Assembly: GCA_021741795.1 (NCBI GenBank)
Contig: JAIOXC010000006.1
Location: forward strand, 1-23,635
Direction: 5' to 3'
DNA: 23,635 nucleotides
Origin: Ilumatobacteraceae bacterium
GTDB lineage: Bacteria; Actinomycetota; Acidimicrobiia; Acidimicrobiales; Ilumatobacteraceae
The notes below the pieces were generated by a model. It saw only the letters and a list, made by a program, of their open reading frames with translations, ran no database searches and had not been told where the DNA came from. The position numbers and the translations under genes are program-made. Positions 14,666 through 22,110 of this stretch are shown here, one piece after another. How positions within the stretch are numbered: position 1 is the first letter of the stretch; the number at the start of each line of letters is the position of its first letter.

Positions 14666-15793
14666 GTGATTGATCTCAACGGCTACCTGATTGTTGGAGG
14701 GTGTGCCGCTGTAGTGACTGCAGTAACGACCCCAGTCGTAGCAATTGTTGCTCGTAAAAAAGGTTGGATGGCAGAGCCGGATGAACGTCGCTCACATCCG
14801 GTTCCGACACCCGACGTCGGTGGTATCGCGTTTTTTATTGGATTGCTCGCGTCGCTCCTACTTGCTTCGCAGATGGATCGTTTTTCTGGGTTGTTTCAAA
14901 ATAACTCAGAATTAATCGGTGTGCTCATTGCGGCAGTCGCGATTTTCGTTCTCGGAATTTTTGACGACATTCGCGAAGTCTCTGCGCCAATGAAAGTCAC
15001 TGGGGTAGTGGTCGCAGCACTTGTACTTGTTTATTTTGGCGTCACCATGTTTTTCTTTCGCGTTCCATTTCTTGACGTGTTTATATTGCCCAACGACTGG
15101 ATTCCATTGTTCACGGTTTTTTGGTTATTAGGAATGACGCAGTCAATCAACTTGATTGATGGGCTCGATGGTCTTGCCGGTGGAATTGTTGCGATCGCTG
15201 CAGCATCGTTTTTTGTTTACAGCAAACATCTCGGTGACGTTGGCTTGTTGTCCGAACCAAACATTGGCCCACTGATCGCCATCATCACGCTGGGTATTTG
15301 TCTTGGGTTTTTGCCGTTCAATTTCAACCCAGCACGTATCTTCATGGGCGACTCTGGTGCGCTCATGCTTGGCCTCTTGATGGCGGTTTCTACAAGCGTT
15401 GTGGGTGGTCGCGCCGATCCGCAGTCTCAAGACTTCAGCGGCCAGACGTACTTCTTTATTGCACCTCTCTTCATTCCGTTATTGATCCTCGGCGTGCCAA
15501 TTATCGATGTGGTCTTCGCCATCTTTAGGCGCACACTGAGTGGCAAGGGCCTCGCAACAGCCGATCGTGGGCACTTGCACCACCGTTTGATCGCGCTCGG
15601 TCACGGACCACGTCGAGCAGTCGTCATTCTGTGGCTTTGGACTGGTCTGTTCTCTGCATTTGCCCTGTACCCAGCGCTCACCAATAAAAACCCCAATCTG
15701 TGGCTGGTTTTGCTGGCAGCGGTCTTACTCATTGGTTTCACGATTTTTCACCCTCAACTGGTGCGGCACCGCGAGTCGGTAGCTACCGAATAA
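14666..15793 (+). CDS. wecA: Undecaprenyl/decaprenyl-phosphate GlcNAc-1-phosphate transferase (WecA/TagO/MraY family)
   Basis: This integral membrane enzyme transfers a sugar-1-phosphate, usually GlcNAc-1-P from UDP-GlcNAc, to a polyprenyl phosphate on the cytoplasmic face, starting synthesis of cell-envelope glycans. The 375-residue protein has about ten hydrophobic segments. Motifs in order are DERRSHPVPTPDVGG (about 38-52), FDDI (D100-D101), NLIDGLDGLAGG (from N162, D165, D168), MGDSGALMLG (D229) and RGHLHHRL (H303, H305, H306). The HLHH loop groups it with WecA/TagO rather than MraY. In M. tuberculosis the wecA homologue (Rv1302) sits directly upstream of the atp operon, as here. The start is GTG 14666, three nt after glyA. 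The sugar and lipid are inferred from family. Confidence 0.9.
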   Translation: MIDLNGYLIVGGCAAVVTAVTTPVVAIVARKKGWMAEPDERRSHPVPTPDVGGIAFFIGLLASLLLASQMDRFSGLFQNNSELIGVLIAAVAIFVLGIFDDIREVSAPMKVTGVVVAALVLVYFGVTMFFFRVPFLDVFILPNDWIPLFTVFWLLGMTQSINLIDGLDGLAGGIVAIAAASFFVYSKHLGDVGLLSEPNIGPLIAIITLGICLGFLPFNFNPARIFMGDSGALMLGLLMAVSTSVVGGRADPQSQDFSGQTYFFIAPLFIPLLILGVPIIDVVFAIFRRTLSGKGLATADRGHLHHRLIALGHGPRRAVVILWLWTGLFSAFALYPALTNKNPNLWLVLLAAVLLIGFTIFHPQLVRHRESVATE

Positions 15794-15810
15794 CTACCTT
15801 TTAAGCGCAC

Positions 15811-15855
15811 AATTGCACGAGCAATTTGGTCGCAAGTCCTTATCCCGTCTAGTTT
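15811..15855 (+). promoter_or_regulatory. Candidate promoter of the atp operon with an inverted repeat at its -35 box
   Basis: TTGGTC (15826-15831) and TAGTTT (15850-15855, fits TANNNT) are separated by 18 nt. This places the start of transcription near 15862, 19 nt before the first ATP synthase gene. The inverted repeat AATTGC (15811-15816), loop ACGA, GCAATT (15821-15826) touches the -35 box. It could be an operator or a weak hairpin, and there is no T-run to make it a terminator for wecA. The rest of the gap 15794-15880 shows nothing else. Confidence 0.42.
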
Positions 15856-15880
15856 GTACATAGTTTCACAAGCGCCTGGG

Positions 15881-16189
15881 ATGTCTATTGAGATGAAATT
15901 TTTAACCAAAAAACTCGTGCCAAAGAAGAAGCCGGCACTCACGGGCTCAAGTGACTCTCTGGGTCGTGGTCCCGAGATGGCGATCAGCGTTTTGGTGTTC
16001 ACGGTCATTGGTCTTGGCATTGATTCGGCGGTTGGTTCAATGCCGATGTTTACGATTGGTCTTGTGATTTTTTCAGTCGTCGGAAATTTTGCCCGTTTGT
16101 ATTACACCTATGGCACGCACATTGAAGCACTTGCTGAGCAACGGTTGCAGGGCACCACGAGTCATCAGCAAGAGCGTGTAGCAAAATGA
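15881..16189 (+). CDS. AtpZ/AtpI family small membrane protein
   Basis: The 102-residue protein (from ATG 15881) has a basic N-terminus rich in Lys and Pro. Two hydrophobic helices follow, about 33-50 (MAISVLVFTVIGLGIDSAVG) and 56-73, and then a polar tail. The pattern GLGIDSAVGSMPMFTIGL resembles the GxxxDxxxGTSPxxxxxG core of AtpZ/AtpI proteins, which help assemble the c-ring or supply Mg2+ in other bacteria. Being first in the ATP synthase operon supports this. The start is uncertain: TTG 15854, ATG 15881 and ATG 15893 are all in frame. I prefer 15881 because the candidate promoter would start transcription near 15862. The stop overlaps the next start as ATGA. Confidence 0.75.
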   Translation: MSIEMKFLTKKLVPKKKPALTGSSDSLGRGPEMAISVLVFTVIGLGIDSAVGSMPMFTIGLVIFSVVGNFARLYYTYGTHIEALAEQRLQGTTSHQQERVAK

Positions 16190-16668
16190 AAAGCGACGAC
16201 CCGCAGTACACGTCGGTGTTGTCAATGCATGACACCGGCCCTGCGCCCGAGGCCGCGATAGTGCGCGACATCATCAAGCGCGGCATGTATGTTGCGCCAG
16301 TAATAGTCGGTGTGAGCGCATTCTTTTGGGGTGCAAATGGCGCATGGTCTGGGGCATATGGCTTGGCCATCGTGTTTGGCAATTTTGCGGTCGCAGCGTG
16401 GATGGTTTCGTACACGGCCAAAATCTCGTATGCGCTCATGATGGGGGCAACCCTGTTTGGGTACATCTTCCGCTTGGCCGTGATCGCTGCTGCAGTGTTT
16501 TTGGTGCGCAACGCTTCATGGGTCGAGTTAGTTCCTTTGTGCATGACGATTGTCATCGTGCATGTTGGCTTATTGTTCTGGGAAATGCGCTACATTTCTT
16601 TGTCGCTTGCTTTCCCCGGCCTCAAGCCAAAACAGATTTCAACCCAAGACCAACTTCTTAACCAGTAA
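16186..16668 (+). CDS. atpI: ATP synthase protein I-like membrane protein
   Basis: The 160-residue protein has a polar N-terminus (1-30) and four predicted membrane helices, about 33-50, 54-76, 82-107 and 112-133. A short cytoplasmic tail follows. Its size, topology and position directly before atpB match the actinobacterial AtpI-like protein (Rv1303 in M. tuberculosis). The role is presumed to be assembly of the Fo sector. Individual residues are poorly conserved in this family, so the call depends largely on context. The start ATG overlaps the previous stop (ATGA, 16186-16189), indicating translational coupling. A 21-nt gap separates it from atpB. Confidence 0.75.
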   Translation: MKSDDPQYTSVLSMHDTGPAPEAAIVRDIIKRGMYVAPVIVGVSAFFWGANGAWSGAYGLAIVFGNFAVAAWMVSYTAKISYALMMGATLFGYIFRLAVIAAAVFLVRNASWVELVPLCMTIVIVHVGLLFWEMRYISLSLAFPGLKPKQISTQDQLLNQ

Positions 16669-16689
16669 CCCACCTAGTCGATCAACAGG

Positions 16690-17535
16690 ATGACCATAGT
16701 GTTCTCAACTCAACTCGCAATCAAAGCGTCGGTGCAAGTGCTTCAGAAACTTATGCCGAGTGCTGAAGGTGGTCGTGGCTTTAGTTTCCCGCCGATCAAC
16801 ACAATTCTTCGCTGGAAAGACGTAACGCCAGGCATTAACAAAGTTGTAATCATTTCAATTTTGAGTGCCGTCATTGGCACTGTGTTGTTTTTGGTTGCTT
16901 CGTCAAAAGATGCACGCAAAGCGCCAAAGGGATCGCGCAATCTTGCTGAGATCATCGTTGAGTTCATTGAAAAAAACATCATTATGGAAACAATGGGCAA
17001 GAGCGGCATGGGTTGGACGCCGTTCTTGTTGACAATGTTTATCTTCATCTACTTGTGCAACCTGCCAGGAATTATTCCGTTTATTCAAATGCCAGCAACA
17101 GCACGCATGGGTGTTCCTGCCTTTATGGCGCTGCTCGTGTGGGTTGTGTTTAACGCAACCGGCATTAAGCACCAAGGTCTTTTTGGATACTTCAAAAATG
17201 TGTTGTTCCCTCCAGGAGTTCCAAAAGCGCTGTATGTCTTGGTGACACCGATCGAACTCATTTCAACACTTGTTGTTCGTCCCTTTTCGCTCGCAGTTCG
17301 TCTTTTCGCCAACATGCTTGCTGGTCACTTGTTGCTCGTCATCTTCGCCTTGCTTACCCAAGCACTTATCCAGGCCGAGACTCAGCGATTCTTCTTAATT
17401 CCAATCGGCATTTTGCCATTCGGCCTGCTCATCTTCTTGACGGCCTTCGAGATCTTGGTTGCGTTCCTGCAGGCGTACATCTTCACGGTGCTTACCGCGG
17501 TGTACATCGGTGGGGCAGCGCATCCAGAGCACTAA
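16690..17535 (+). CDS. atpB: F0F1 ATP synthase subunit a
   Basis: Subunit a is the membrane stator that forms the two proton half-channels against the c-ring. The 281-residue protein has five to six hydrophobic helices. The essential arginine of helix 5 is R204 in PFSLAVRLFANMLAGHLLL, where AGH replaces the AGE of E. coli, as in mycobacteria. The C-terminal helix region FGLLIFLTAFEILVAFLQAYIFTVLTAVYIGGA is typical. The start is ambiguous. ATG 16690 has AGG immediately against it. GTG 16699, three codons later, has AGGA (16687-16690) at an ideal 8-nt distance and may be the real start. atpE follows after 62 nt. Confidence 0.96.
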   Translation: MTIVFSTQLAIKASVQVLQKLMPSAEGGRGFSFPPINTILRWKDVTPGINKVVIISILSAVIGTVLFLVASSKDARKAPKGSRNLAEIIVEFIEKNIIMETMGKSGMGWTPFLLTMFIFIYLCNLPGIIPFIQMPATARMGVPAFMALLVWVVFNATGIKHQGLFGYFKNVLFPPGVPKALYVLVTPIELISTLVVRPFSLAVRLFANMLAGHLLLVIFALLTQALIQAETQRFFLIPIGILPFGLLIFLTAFEILVAFLQAYIFTVLTAVYIGGAAHPEH

Positions 17536-17597
17536 GCAAAAAGATTTAATACCAAGAGTTACCCACATAACAACAAAAACAAATAGGAGATAAAAAC
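17536..17597 (+). promoter_or_regulatory. A-rich translation-initiation region of atpE
   Basis: The 62-nt gap before atpE is A/C-rich and low in G. It holds AGGAG at 17585-17589, 8 nt before the ATG, followed by the unstructured spacer ATAAAAAC. E. coli atpE likewise has an unusual upstream translational enhancer, because about ten c subunits are needed per enzyme. Enhancement here is inference; the strong ribosome site is seen directly. Confidence 0.6.
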
Positions 17598-17888
17598 ATG
17601 GAAGCATTAACACGAATTGCACATGTCAGTGCACGCGTGGCTGCAGAGCTCACGCCAGCTGAACTGAAAGCAAACTCGGCAGCACAAATGGCAGGTCTGG
17701 CTTACGGCCTCGCCGCGATTGGACCAGGCATTGGAATCGGAATGATTTTCGGTAAGGCCATCGAAGCAATGGCACGTCAGCCGGAGTCGGCAGGCATGGT
17801 TCGCACCACAATGTTCTTGGGTGTTGCATTTACCGAAGCTCTCGCACTTATCGGCTTCGTGGCCTTCATTCTGCTCAAGTTCGCCTGA
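17598..17888 (+). CDS. atpE: F0F1 ATP synthase subunit c
   Basis: Subunit c forms the rotating proton-carrying ring in the membrane. The 96-residue protein has two helices joined by the polar loop RQPE (60-63). The first helix has the Gly repeat IGPGIGIGMIFGKA. The second carries the ion-binding carboxylate E80 in AFTEALALIGF. The residue after E80 is Ala rather than the Ser of sodium-binding rings, and there is no Gln in the matching place of helix 1, so a proton ring is inferred. The N-terminus has about 25 residues before helix 1 (containing ELTPAELKANSAAQ), longer than most c subunits. Start and ribosome site are unambiguous. Confidence 0.96.
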   Translation: MEALTRIAHVSARVAAELTPAELKANSAAQMAGLAYGLAAIGPGIGIGMIFGKAIEAMARQPESAGMVRTTMFLGVAFTEALALIGFVAFILLKFA

Positions 17889-17891
17889 CCA

Positions 17892-18491
17892 ATGCGAGTT
17901 CACGTAACGACATTGCAGGGTGACCTGGTCGAGGTGCGCGTTTCCTCTGAAGAGGCGACCACCTCTGGCGAGGCAACGACCACGGCCGAGACCACTGGTC
18001 CGAACCCAATTTCTCCTGAGGGCAAAGAGCTCATCTGGGGTGCTGGTTCGTTCTTGGTGTTTCTCGTCATCATGCGCGTGTTCCTTTTCCCAAAATTGAA
18101 AAAGGGAATGGACGCTCGTTACAACGGTATTCGCGAGGACTTCGAACAAGCAGACGCAACACGTTTGTCAGCAAAAACAGATGTGTCCAAGTATGAAGCA
18201 GCTCTTGCCGAGGTTCGCGCCGAAGCAGCTGGACGCGTCGACAAGGCACGACAGACATTGGATCAAGAACGCAGCACAAAGATCGCCGAAGCAAATGCAC
18301 GTATCGCCTCAAAGCGATCTGCTGCTGATGCCGAGATCAGTGCTGCACGACTGGCAGCCCGCGACCAAGTCGCTGCTGCAGTAGCAACGGTTACATCACG
18401 CACTACGCAGCTTGCAGTGGGCAAGTCTCCAGACGCGAGTGTCGTGCAAAAGGCCGTGCAAGAAGCAATGCAGTCAGGAGCACGTTCATAA
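17892..18491 (+). CDS. atpF: F0F1 ATP synthase subunit b
   Basis: Subunit b is the peripheral stalk joining Fo to F1. The 199-residue protein has one membrane helix at about 47-66 (ELIWGAGSFLVFLVIMRVFLF). It is followed by a long charged Ala/Arg/Glu-rich coiled coil (about 75-180). It resembles mycobacterial AtpF in the FPKLKKGMDARYNGI region. The first 45 residues are unusual: MRVHVTTLQGDLVEVRV, then a Thr/Glu-rich stretch, all before the membrane helix. GTG 17934 is an alternative start that would shorten this by 14 residues. The ATG lies 3 nt after atpE without a clear ribosome site. The TAA overlaps the next ATG (TAATG). Confidence 0.9.
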   Translation: MRVHVTTLQGDLVEVRVSSEEATTSGEATTTAETTGPNPISPEGKELIWGAGSFLVFLVIMRVFLFPKLKKGMDARYNGIREDFEQADATRLSAKTDVSKYEAALAEVRAEAAGRVDKARQTLDQERSTKIAEANARIASKRSAADAEISAARLAARDQVAAAVATVTSRTTQLAVGKSPDASVVQKAVQEAMQSGARS

Positions 18492-19033
18492 TGAATCGTT
18501 TCGTTGCGTTATTGGCAAGCGAAGATCCAACGATCACACACCACTGGTTGTTGCCAGAGACTGCCGAAATCGTTTATGGAGGCTTGGCTTCTGTAATCGT
18601 GATCGGTGCGCTGGTGAAATTTGCTGGTCCATCAATCAAGAAGAGTTTCAATGCTCGCACAGAAAAAATTCAGAAAGAACTTGATGATGCTGCCGGTGCA
18701 AAAGTCACAGCCGAATCGGATGCCAAAAACATTCGTGCAGCGCTGGGCGACATTGCAGGCGAGCGCGCTCGTATGTTGGCCGATGCCGACACACAAGCCA
18801 CAGCAGTCTTGACCGAAGGTCGTGTACGTATTACTGCAGAGGTCGCTGAACTCGAAGCAAAAGCCGAAGCCGATCTCAATTCGGCACGTGGCCGCTCGAG
18901 TGATGAATTGCGCGCTGAGATTTCGTTGCTCGCTTCAATTGCAACACCAGCAGTTGTGCAAGCAACGCTCAATGATCAGACCAAAAACGAATTGATCGAG
19001 TCATTTATCTCAAGTGTGGGAGCAGGCCGATGA
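18491..19033 (+). CDS. F0F1 ATP synthase second b-type subunit (b')
   Basis: This is a second peripheral-stalk subunit. The 180-residue protein has a short N-terminus, one membrane helix at about 24-44 (TAEIVYGGLASVIVIGALVKF) and a coiled coil of about 50-150. Its C-terminal part ends LIESFISSVGAGR. The stretch after the helix (SIKKSFNARTEKIQKELDDAAGAK) resembles the b-like N-terminal part of the mycobacterial b-delta fusion protein. Two different b-type subunits suggest a heterodimeric stalk. AGGAG at 18476-18480 lies 10 nt before the ATG. Both ends overlap neighbours: TAATG with atpF and ATGA with atpH. Confidence 0.88.
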   Translation: MNRFVALLASEDPTITHHWLLPETAEIVYGGLASVIVIGALVKFAGPSIKKSFNARTEKIQKELDDAAGAKVTAESDAKNIRAALGDIAGERARMLADADTQATAVLTEGRVRITAEVAELEAKAEADLNSARGRSSDELRAEISLLASIATPAVVQATLNDQTKNELIESFISSVGAGR

Positions 19034-19557
19034 GCACTGTAAAAATTGAGGCATACGCAACTGCATTGTTTGAGATCGCTCAAGCAGATGGCACTCTTGC
19101 ACTTGTTGAAGACGAATTGTTTCGTGTTGCTCGCGCATTCGAGTCAAACGAGCAATTGCGCAACACGTTGAGTGACTCAACAATTCCAGCAGATCGTCGT
19201 CAGCAAGTAGCGGAGCAATTGCTTGGTGCAAAAGCATCCAACACCACAACACAACTTGTGTCGTTGGTTGTCGGTAGTGGCCAGGCGCGTGACTTGCCAG
19301 CCATTGTTGATTCGCTTGTCAAGCGTGCGTCGAGCGAGAAGCAACAAGAGGTTGCCGAAGTTCGCAGTGCAGTTGCGTTGAGTGATGACCAAAAAACACG
19401 TCTCACCGCAGCCCTCACCAAAGTGACGGGCAAACCAGTAAATCTCAAAGTTGTCATCGACCCAAGCGTGTTGGGTGGCTTGGTTGCAGTAGTTGGTGAC
19501 GAAGTCATCGACGACACCGTGCGCACCCGTCTCGACCAGTTGAAGACCCGAATCTGA
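19030..19557 (+). CDS. atpH: F0F1 ATP synthase subunit delta
   Basis: Subunit delta (OSCP-like) caps the F1 head and links it to the peripheral stalk. The 175-residue protein has a typical helical N-terminal domain beginning IEAYATALFEIAQADG. It ends with the family signature VIDPSVLGGLVAVVGDEVIDDTVRTRL. It is a free-standing protein of normal length, whereas mycobacteria fuse delta to a b-like domain. The start overlaps the stop of the second b gene by 4 nt (ATGA), so translation is probably coupled. A 23-nt gap with a strong ribosome site separates it from atpA. Confidence 0.95.
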   Translation: MSTVKIEAYATALFEIAQADGTLALVEDELFRVARAFESNEQLRNTLSDSTIPADRRQQVAEQLLGAKASNTTTQLVSLVVGSGQARDLPAIVDSLVKRASSEKQQEVAEVRSAVALSDDQKTRLTAALTKVTGKPVNLKVVIDPSVLGGLVAVVGDEVIDDTVRTRLDQLKTRI

Positions 19558-19580
19558 TTTCGTTCTGAAAGGACAAAAAC

Positions 19581-21179
19581 ATGGCTGAATTAACACTCTC
19601 CGCAAGTGACATTGCGGCAGCGATTACCAAAGGACTCGATGGCTATACGCCATCCACCATCGCTCGCACCGTTGGTCGCGTGACCGAAGTGGGTGACGGT
19701 ATTGCTCGCGTCAGCGGCTTGCCAGATTGCGCAGTCAATGAGTTGCTCGAGTTTGAAGGCGGCGTTGTGGGCTTGGCTCTCAACTTGGACGAAGACTCGA
19801 TCGGTGCCGTAGTACTCGGTGAAGCATTCTCGATTGAAGAAGGTCAACCAGTAAAAGCAACTGGCCGTATTTTGTCGGTACCAGTTGGCGATGCAATGTT
19901 GGGTCGCGTTGTCAACGCGCTCGGCACTCCAATCGACGGCAAGGGCGACATCGTTGGTTCAATCTCACGCCGTGTAGAAGTGCAGGCGCCAGGAATCATG
20001 GGTCGCAAGCCAGTGCACGAACCACTCCAGACAGGTATCAAGGCCATCGACGCCATGACCCCAATCGGTCGTGGTCAGCGCGAGTTGATCATTGGTGACC
20101 GCAAGACCGGCAAGACCACGATTGCGATCGACACCATCATTAACCAGCGCGGCTTGGGTGTGAAGTGCATCTATGTTGCTATCGGTCAAAAGGGTTCGAC
20201 TGTCGCACAGACAGTAGAAGTTTTGCGTCAGTACGGCGCACTCGAATACACCGTGGTTGTAGCTGCTCCAGCATCTGATCCAGCACCGTTTAAATACCTC
20301 GCGCCATACGCAGGTTGTGCAATCGGTCAGCACTGGATGGAAAATGGCGAGCACGCACTCGTTGTGTACGACGACTTGTCAAAGCAGGCCGAGGCCTATC
20401 GCCAGATGTCATTGCTCTTGCGTCGTCCACCAGGTCGCGAGGCTTACCCAGGCGACGTGTTTTATCTACACAGCCGCTTGCTCGAGCGCGCCGCAAAATT
20501 GAGCGACGCTAACGGCGCAGGTTCACTCACCGCATTGCCAGTGATCGAAACCAAAGCAGGTGACGTGTCGGCATACATTCCAACCAACGTGATCTCGATC
20601 ACCGATGGTCAGGTGTACTTGCAAGACAACTTGTTCAAGTCGGGTGTTCGTCCGGCTGTCGACGTAGGTATCTCGGTATCTCGCGTGGGTGGTGCTGCAC
20701 AGATCAAAGCAATGAAGAGCGTTTCAGGAACACTCAAGCTCGACTTGGCGCAGTTCCGTGAACTCGAAGCATTCGCAACGTTCGGTTCTGAACTTGACCC
20801 AATTTCAAAAGCACAGCTCGAGCGCGGTTATCGCTTGGTTGAATTGCTCAAACAGCCGCTCAACAGCCCGATGTCGATCGACGAGCAAGTTGTCTCGATC
20901 TTCGCTGGCACCAAGGGCTACCTTGACACCATTCCAGTGTCCGATGTGCGCCGCTTTGAAAACGAATTGCTCGAACACATGCGCAGTCGTCATGCTTCAG
21001 TGCTTGCAGGCATCCGTCAAGATCCAAAGGCCGACGTGCCAAAAGATCTTGCATCGATTGTCACTGCATTCAAAGATGCATTCCGTATTACATCCACCAC
21101 GGCATCAGCCGACCCAACTCGCACCGATGCCGGTGAAGTTGGCGACGCAGCCTCAGCCAAGACTCTCGCAACGGAGTAA
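19581..21179 (+). CDS. atpA: F0F1 ATP synthase subunit alpha
   Basis: Subunit alpha forms the non-catalytic nucleotide sites of the alpha3beta3 head. The 532-residue protein has the P-loop GDRKTGKT (172-179, K178). The downstream motif VVYDDLSKQAEAYRQMSLLLRRPPGREAYPGD is canonical, and the arginine finger R368 lies in ISVSRVGGAAQ. The C-terminus carries a 25-30-residue Ala/Thr/Asp-rich tail (TSTTASADPTRTDAGEV onward) absent from E. coli alpha. Mycobacterial alpha also has a C-terminal extension known to limit ATP hydrolysis, but this tail is different in sequence and any shared role is unproven. AAAGGA at 19568-19573 is 7 nt before the ATG. Confidence 0.97.
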   Translation: MAELTLSASDIAAAITKGLDGYTPSTIARTVGRVTEVGDGIARVSGLPDCAVNELLEFEGGVVGLALNLDEDSIGAVVLGEAFSIEEGQPVKATGRILSVPVGDAMLGRVVNALGTPIDGKGDIVGSISRRVEVQAPGIMGRKPVHEPLQTGIKAIDAMTPIGRGQRELIIGDRKTGKTTIAIDTIINQRGLGVKCIYVAIGQKGSTVAQTVEVLRQYGALEYTVVVAAPASDPAPFKYLAPYAGCAIGQHWMENGEHALVVYDDLSKQAEAYRQMSLLLRRPPGREAYPGDVFYLHSRLLERAAKLSDANGAGSLTALPVIETKAGDVSAYIPTNVISITDGQVYLQDNLFKSGVRPAVDVGISVSRVGGAAQIKAMKSVSGTLKLDLAQFRELEAFATFGSELDPISKAQLERGYRLVELLKQPLNSPMSIDEQVVSIFAGTKGYLDTIPVSDVRRFENELLEHMRSRHASVLAGIRQDPKADVPKDLASIVTAFKDAFRITSTTASADPTRTDAGEVGDAASAKTLATE

Positions 21180-21182
21180 CAA

Positions 21183-22076
21183 ATGGCTGGCGGTCAAGAG
21201 CGCATTCTGCGCGGACGAATTCGGTCCGTTCAGGCGACTAAAAAGATTACGCGTGCAATGGAATTGATCGCTGCTTCACGCATCGTCAAAGCCCAGCAAC
21301 GCGTGATCGCCGCCGTGCCTTATAGCGAACGCATCACCGAGGTTGTCAAAGATTTGGCAGCAGGTGGCGCTGGACTCAATAGCGAATTCTTGAAGCCACG
21401 CGAAAACATTCGCACTACTTGCTACGTGGCGATCACTGCCGACCGTGGTTTGTGTGGTGGATACAACTCTGGTGTGATGCGTGCAACCGAAGGCGAAATC
21501 AAAGCCGACGTGTTGGCTGGCAAGGACTACTTAGTTGTTCCAGTTGGCCGCAAAGCAGAGGGTTACTTCCGCTTTCGTGGCTACAAAATGGGCACGGGTT
21601 TTGCAGGCTTTTCCGACGGCCCAAGCTATGCCGATGCCAAGCGCATTGGCGAGTATGTCGTTGACATGTACATCAAAGGCGAAATCGATCGCGTCGAATT
21701 GGTGTACACACGTTTCGTTTCGGCAGGCACACAAGAACTTGTGCGTCGACCACTCGTGCCACTTGAGCAATCTGTGGCTGCCGGTGGAGATGGCAAGCCT
21801 GCTGGTTCCAACAGCAGTTACGAATTTGAGCCAGATCCAGAAGTGATCTTGCAAACGTTGCTTCCTCGTTACGTAGAGGCCCGTGTTTATGCAGCACTTT
21901 TGAATGCCGCAGCAAGCGAGCACGCATTCCGTCAGCGCGCCATGAAGGCAGCGACTGACAACGCAGAAGATCTTGTCAAAAACCTCTCGCGCATCATGAA
22001 CCGCGCGCGTCAAGATTCAATCACAACCGAAATTATGGAAATCGTTAGCGGCGCCGAAGCACTCGGCTCTAAGTAA
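21183..22076 (+). CDS. atpG: F0F1 ATP synthase subunit gamma
   Basis: Gamma is the central rotor shaft. The 297-residue protein shows the paired N- and C-terminal helices (RILRGRIRSVQATKKITRAMELIAASR near the start, QDSITTEIMEIVSGAEAL at the end). The conserved Rossmann-like segment TADRGLCGGYNSGVMR is in between. The final helix interacts with the alpha/beta head. Length and motifs are ordinary, and there is no regulatory Cys insertion of the chloroplast type. GGAG at 21173-21176, inside the end of atpA, is 6 nt before the ATG. The gap after atpA is only 3 nt. Confidence 0.97.
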   Translation: MAGGQERILRGRIRSVQATKKITRAMELIAASRIVKAQQRVIAAVPYSERITEVVKDLAAGGAGLNSEFLKPRENIRTTCYVAITADRGLCGGYNSGVMRATEGEIKADVLAGKDYLVVPVGRKAEGYFRFRGYKMGTGFAGFSDGPSYADAKRIGEYVVDMYIKGEIDRVELVYTRFVSAGTQELVRRPLVPLEQSVAAGGDGKPAGSNSSYEFEPDPEVILQTLLPRYVEARVYAALLNAAASEHAFRQRAMKAATDNAEDLVKNLSRIMNRARQDSITTEIMEIVSGAEALGSK

Positions 22077-22110
22077 GTCTGCATACAAAGATCAAAAACA
22101 GGAGCACAAC

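Noticed and set aside
17892..17975. Resemblance of the AtpF N-terminus to the start of subunit epsilon
   Set aside because: A few shared residues (V-V-E, S-E, GEA) in a low-complexity segment are not enough to claim a duplicated epsilon fragment.
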